A DNA stretch of 8,647 nucleotides from Ruminococcaceae bacterium UBA1772 (GTDB lineage Bacteria > Bacillota > Clostridia > Oscillospirales > Acutalibacteraceae), in NCBI GenBank assembly GCA_002314645.1, contig DCGS01000047.1, forward strand, positions 5,532 to 14,178, written 5' to 3'. Both the position numbers and the translations under genes were made by a program. Within the stretch, counting starts at the first letter, position 1. The number at the start of each line of letters is the position of its first letter. A model generated the notes under the pieces. The model saw only the letters and a program-made list of their open reading frames with translations. It had not been told where the DNA came from and did no database searches. This document shows, one piece after another, positions 5,630 through 8,647 of the stretch.

Positions 5630-7285
5630 TTATTTTGCTGTATTTTCTGCAGGAGCAGCAGTCTTTTTTCCAGTCAAAATCTTAATTACAAAGATTGTGC
5701 CAAGCATAAGAACGAATGCAATTGCAAGTGAAATAATAGCATTCTTTACGAAGCCTGCAATAATGAAGCTTACGAAAGATACAGCAGCAACAGTCATTGC
5801 ATAAGGAATCTGTGTGCTTACGTGGTTAATGTGGTTACATTGAGCACCTGCAGATGACATGATTGTTGTATCTGAAATTGGTGAGCAGTGGTCGCCGCAA
5901 ACAGCACCAGCAAGACAAGCAGAAATACTGATTGTACCAAGGATTGAACCTACTGGGAAAATTGCAGTTACAATTGGAATAAGGATACCGAATGTACCCC
6001 ATGATGTACCAGTTGCAAAAGCAAGAAGAGCAGCAATAACAAAGATAACTGCTGGAAGAAGTGACTGAAGTCCACCAGCTGCACCTTCAACAATGCCAGC
6101 TACGAACTCACGAGCCTCAAGAAGGCTTGTCATGTTCTTAAGAGATGTTGCAAGTGTAAGAATGAGAATTGCTGGAACCATTGCAATGAAGCCCTGTGGA
6201 ACACATTCCATAGCTTCCTTGAATGTAACAACTCTACGAGCAACAAGGTAAATAATTGTAAATACAAGAGTTACAACTGCAGCCCAAGGAAGACCAATTG
6301 TAGCGTCTGTGTTTGAGAATGCATCTACAAATCCCATGTCAGCCATTCTTTCAGATGGAGTGAATACCCAGTCATCTCCAACCATGCACTGACCAACATA
6401 AACAAGTGAGAATACGCTTGTAAGAATAAGTACAACTATAGGAAGTACAAGGTCAATAACCTTACCCTTAGGATTAGCAACAGCTTCCTGTTCACCCTCA
6501 AATACGCCTGTTGTAAAGAGGTCTCCATTTTCCTTTGCATTCATTTCATGCATTGCCATTGAACCATAGTCAAATCCCATGATTGAAATTGCAATAACGA
6601 AAACGAGAGTTAAAAGTGAATAGAAGTTAAATGGAATTGCTGAGATGAAGAGCTGAAGTCCCTGTCCATCTTCTGCATAACCAGATACTGCTGCAGCCCA
6701 TGAAGAAATAGGAGCAATCATACAAATTGGAGCAGCTGTTGCGTCAATAAGGTATGCAAGCTTAGCTCTTGAAACCTTGTGTGAATCTGTTACAGGACGC
6801 ATTACTGAACCAACAGTTAAGCAGTTGAAGTAGTCATCTATGAAGATGAGTACACCAAGAGCAAATGTTGCAAGCATTGCACCTGCACGTGACTTAATGT
6901 GTGTTCTTGCCCAATTTCCGAATGCTGCAGAACCACCAGCCTTATTAACAAGTGCAACAATAATACCAAGAATTACAAGGAATGCAAAAATACCAGCATT
7001 TCCTGAAACGGCATCTGAAACACCTTCTACAGTAATAAGGTTTACTGCGTTAACTGGATTAAAGTTTGCTGCAAGAAGTCCGCCTACAATAACACCAATG
7101 AAGAGTGAAGAGTAAGCTTCCTTTGTTACGAGTGCAAGTCCAATTGCAATAACTGGAGGAAGAAGAGCCCAAAGGGTTCCGCCTGCACTGAGGATACTAC
7201 CTGTAAAGCAACATCCAATTATGAAGAGAATCATAAAAGCAAGTGCGCCAATGGTAGTACCAGAAATTTTCTTTTTGGTTTCCAT
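5630..7285 (-). CDS. NhaC-superfamily transporter, predicted lysine importer
   Basis: The 551-residue inner-membrane protein has about a dozen hydrophobic segments and family motifs of the NhaC-type Na+/H+ antiporter superfamily: FIDDYFNCLTVGSVMRPVTD (148-167), ATGTSWGTFGILIPI (424-438) and GDHCSPISDTT (464-474). The polar loop at about 240-275 is cytoplasmic or external; I cannot tell which. The family name suggests sodium/proton exchange, but the gene sits behind a full lysine riboswitch. Comparative genomics of the lysine regulon predicted such NhaC-type proteins to be lysine transporters (called LysW there, unrelated to the amino-carrier protein LysW). Lysine uptake is therefore the better prediction, based on context rather than on substrate residues. 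ATG at 7285-7283 has AAGGGG (7294-7299) eight bases upstream. It is a single-gene unit ended by the hairpin at 5576-5607. Confidence 0.85.
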   Translation of the reverse strand: METKKKISGTTIGALAFMILFIIGCCFTGSILSAGGTLWALLPPVIAIGLALVTKEAYSSLFIGVIVGGLLAANFNPVNAVNLITVEGVSDAVSGNAGIFAFLVILGIIVALVNKAGGSAAFGNWARTHIKSRAGAMLATFALGVLIFIDDYFNCLTVGSVMRPVTDSHKVSRAKLAYLIDATAAPICMIAPISSWAAAVSGYAEDGQGLQLFISAIPFNFYSLLTLVFVIAISIMGFDYGSMAMHEMNAKENGDLFTTGVFEGEQEAVANPKGKVIDLVLPIVVLILTSVFSLVYVGQCMVGDDWVFTPSERMADMGFVDAFSNTDATIGLPWAAVVTLVFTIIYLVARRVVTFKEAMECVPQGFIAMVPAILILTLATSLKNMTSLLEAREFVAGIVEGAAGGLQSLLPAVIFVIAALLAFATGTSWGTFGILIPIVTAIFPVGSILGTISISACLAGAVCGDHCSPISDTTIMSSAGAQCNHINHVSTQIPYAMTVAAVSFVSFIIAGFVKNAIISLAIAFVLMLGTIFVIKILTGKKTAAPAENTAK

Positions 7286-7310
7286 TTCAAAATCCCCTTA
7301 AATATTATTT

Positions 7311-7346
7311 AAAATAAAAATGGTCGTGACACCATCACGACCATTT
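7311..7346 (-). terminator. Lysine riboswitch expression-platform terminator
   Basis: On the minus strand a perfect 12-bp stem pairs AAATGGTCGTGA (7346-7335) with TCACGACCATTT (7329-7318) around TGGTG, followed by TTTATTTT. It lies between the lysine aptamer and the transporter start. A competing antiterminator can form: TCATAACCAT (7362-7353) pairs 9 of 10 bases with ATGGTCGTGA (7344-7335), which is most of the ascending terminator arm. The last bases of aptamer stem P1 (7362-7359) are part of that antiterminator, so P1 and the antiterminator exclude each other. Confidence 0.92.
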
Positions 7347-7358
7347 AGTTCCATGGTT

Positions 7359-7517
7359 ATGACAGCTCTCCACAAAAAGTGGCAGTTAATTACATATTTT
7401 GCAATTAACCAGCAACAAAACCCAAGCAAAGATTTTGCGCTTCGGCGGTGCATCCTTTCCTCATTCACCTGTTGCTTCAGTTGTGTATAAGTACTAATAA
7501 TTACCGCGCCTCTGCAT
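7359..7517 (-). promoter_or_regulatory. Lysine riboswitch (L box) aptamer
   Basis: Conserved blocks occur in order on the minus strand: AGAGGCGCGG, TTAGTAC, TGAGGAAAGG, CCGCCGAAG, TTGCTGG, AACTGCC and TGGAGAGCTGTC. Stems fit the five-way junction. P1 pairs ATGCAG (7517-7512) with CTGTCAT (7365-7359) with one bulged U. The base of P2 pairs GGCGCGGT with ACCGCC. P3 uses CAAAA with TTTTG and flanking AGC/GCT. P4 is GTTAATT/AATTAAC, and P5 is CCAC/GTGG around UUUUU. By family knowledge, lysine binding stabilises P1 and allows the downstream terminator to form, so lysine excess switches the transporter off. The P2 arm is shorter than in B. subtilis lysC, but no core block is missing. Confidence 0.95.
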
Positions 7518-7542
7518 GACTCATTTTATATTTTACTTAAAA

Positions 7543-7571
7543 ATTTTACCACAAGTACTATTTTTATTCAA
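7543..7571 (-). promoter_or_regulatory. Sigma-A promoter of the riboswitch-transporter unit
   Basis: On the minus strand TTGAAT (7571-7566, 4 of 6) and TAAAAT (7548-7543, 5 of 6) are 17 bp apart. Transcription would start near 7536, just upstream of the aptamer P1 strand. An alternative, TTGTGG and TATAAA 18 bp apart (7554-7525), would start inside P1 and is less likely. The promoter begins directly after the dut stop codon. Confidence 0.65.
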
Positions 7572-7578
7572 CAATGGA

Positions 7579-8016
7579 TTATGCCTTGCCTGTTGAACCA
7601 AATCCACCACGATCTGGACCCTCAAGATGATCTACTTCAGAGAATTCAATCTGTGGCTGATTCTCCATAATTCTAAACTGACACACTCTGTCATTTACAT
7701 GAATTTCTGTGTCACGAAGAGCGTATGCAGGCATGAACCACTGATCGTTGTCACCTGAATATGATGCGTCAATAATTCCCATAGAATTTGTCTGAATAAT
7801 TCCGAAGTTCTTGAATGTTGAAGAACGTGGAACAACGTGTGCCTCAAATCCTTCTGGAAGCTTCATTGCAACGCCAAGAGGAATGAGTTTAAACTCTCCA
7901 GCTTTCATTGTAATGTCTTCAGCAGCACGAAGGTCAATCCAGTCTGACTTTCCATCAATATATCTGAGTTTTTCTATTTCTTCTGTGAAATACTTTATTT
8001 TAATTTCCTTGCTCAT
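7579..8016 (-). CDS. dut: dUTP diphosphatase (dUTPase), trimeric type
   Basis: The enzyme hydrolyses dUTP to dUMP and pyrophosphate, keeping uracil out of DNA and supplying thymidylate synthase. The 145-residue length is normal for the homotrimeric family, and all five motifs are present: 1, DLRAAED (28-34); 2, PRSST (63-67); 3, GIIDASYSGDN (80-90) with D83 and the uracil-pocket Y86; 4, DRVCQFRI (109-116); 5, RGGFGSTG (136-143), the phosphate-covering tail. ATG at 8016-8014 has an AGAGGAAG ribosome binding site upstream. It starts 16 bases after the SDR stop, so the two are probably co-transcribed. No terminator hairpin is visible after its stop. Confidence 0.95.
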   Translation of the reverse strand: MSKEIKIKYFTEEIEKLRYIDGKSDWIDLRAAEDITMKAGEFKLIPLGVAMKLPEGFEAHVVPRSSTFKNFGIIQTNSMGIIDASYSGDNDQWFMPAYALRDTEIHVNDRVCQFRIMENQPQIEFSEVDHLEGPDRGGFGSTGKA

Positions 8017-8032
8017 TTTACTTCTTCCTCTC

Positions 8033-8647
8033 TTATATTACGAATCCGCCATTAACAGGAACTACTTGCCCCGTTACGAACGATGCATCCTCTGACACTA
8101 AAAATGAAACCACCTTTGCAACATCCAAAGGATTTCCTATTCTTGAAAGTGGAGTTTCCTCGCAAAGTTCCTTTAGAGTTTCCTCTGTATGACATGCATT
8201 CATTTTTGTATCTATTACACCAGGAGTTACACAGTTAACTCTAATTCCTGAAAGACCAACTTCCTTTGCAAGTGCTTTGGTAAATCCAATTACAGCCGCC
8301 TTTGAAGTGCTGTATATAACCTCACAAGAAGCGCCAACCTCACCCCACATTGAAGAAATGTTGACTATGTTTCCTTTCTTTTGATGAATCATTCCAGGAA
8401 GAACAGCCTTTGTTACATTGAATACGCCTTTAACGTTTATACCCATGAGTCTGTCGTACTCTTCATCTGTAACGTCAGTTAACAGCCCAATGTGTGAAAC
8501 ACCCGCATTATTAACTAAAACGTCTACGTCACCAAAGTCATTCTTTATATCTGAAATCATTTTGTCGACTTCACTTTTCTGTGAAACGTCACACTTATAT
8601 GCTTTTGCTTTTCCGCCAGCAGAAAGAATGCTAGAAACAATTCTATC
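8033..8647 (-). CDS. SDR-family reductase, FabG-like, 5' end outside window
   Basis: This is a short-chain dehydrogenase/reductase using NAD(P)H. The frame stays open to the right edge, so the start and the nucleotide-binding GxxxGxG motif of the first strand (about 40 residues) are missing; 204 residues are visible. An internal ATG at 8560 is not the start, because family residues (AYKCDVS, with the Asp near the adenine) lie before it. Visible motifs are LVNNAG, the catalytic Ser in NISSMWG, YSTSK (catalytic Tyr and Lys), RVNCVTPGVIDT and the C-terminal TGQVVPVNGGF. The general match is FabG, 3-oxoacyl-[acyl-carrier-protein] reductase. The stretch SMWGEVGASCEVIYS resembles the YmfI subgroup, which reduces the 5-aminopentanone modification on elongation factor P. 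No fatty-acid synthesis genes are adjacent. The subgroup call is inference from memory. Confidence 0.85.
   Translation of the reverse strand, partial: DRIVSSILSAGGKAKAYKCDVSQKSEVDKMISDIKNDFGDVDVLVNNAGVSHIGLLTDVTDEEYDRLMGINVKGVFNVTKAVLPGMIHQKKGNIVNISSMWGEVGASCEVIYSTSKAAVIGFTKALAKEVGLSGIRVNCVTPGVIDTKMNACHTEETLKELCEETPLSRIGNPLDVAKVVSFLVSEDASFVTGQVVPVNGGFVI

Noticed and set aside
7811..8095. 94-codon plus-strand open frame opposite dut and the SDR gene
   Set aside because: It is antisense to two motif-rich genes and crosses their junction, with composition explained by the opposite strand.
8033..8560. SDR gene starting at the internal ATG 8560
   Set aside because: Conserved SDR residues continue upstream of that codon to the window edge, so the real start is outside.

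Overview
The window reads as a stretch of low-GC, endospore-forming Firmicutes chromosome, most likely class Clostridia. The evidence is a SpoIIE sporulation phosphatase, AT-rich intergenic DNA, A/G-rich ribosome binding sites, a transcription-attenuating lysine riboswitch, and a zapA gene followed directly by a large U32-family gene. All genes look intact except one cut by the right edge. There are no transposases, integrases, CRISPR arrays or phage genes, and I see no sign of an undescribed multi-gene system. The most informative non-coding features are a lysine riboswitch and one structured intergenic element that I cannot name.

Layout from left to right. Bases 1-112 hold a strong intrinsic terminator for something upstream, a possible Spo0A-type promoter and the spoIIE ribosome binding site. 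spoIIE (113-2131) is the only plus-strand gene. It converges on an MTA/SAH nucleosidase gene (2146-2826, minus) with 14 bases between them, and a terminator-like hairpin lies inside the 3' end of the nucleosidase gene. The 158-base gap 2827-2984 holds a 9-bp inverted repeat with an internal fold and a GC-rich palindrome. Then, all on the minus strand, come a 701-residue U32-family protein (probably an RNA hydroxylase of the RlhA/TrhP type), zapA, an NhaC-superfamily transporter with a complete lysine riboswitch leader, dut (dUTPase), and a short-chain dehydrogenase/reductase truncated by the right edge.

Reading in the minus-strand direction gives four transcription units. (1) The SDR gene and dut are 16 bases apart and probably co-transcribed. 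(2) A promoter just after dut drives the lysine riboswitch and the transporter, which ends at a strong terminator near 5576-5607. (3) zapA and the U32 gene are 21 bases apart and share a promoter with an extended -10. (4) The nucleosidase gene has its own leader.

The genes are mostly housekeeping: polar-septum and sigma-F control (SpoIIE), Z-ring assembly (ZapA), RNA modification (U32), recycling of S-adenosylmethionine by-products (nucleosidase), lysine uptake under lysine control, dUTP removal, and an NAD(P)H-dependent carbonyl reduction. Apart from the riboswitch-transporter pair and the zapA-U32 pair, they do not form one pathway.
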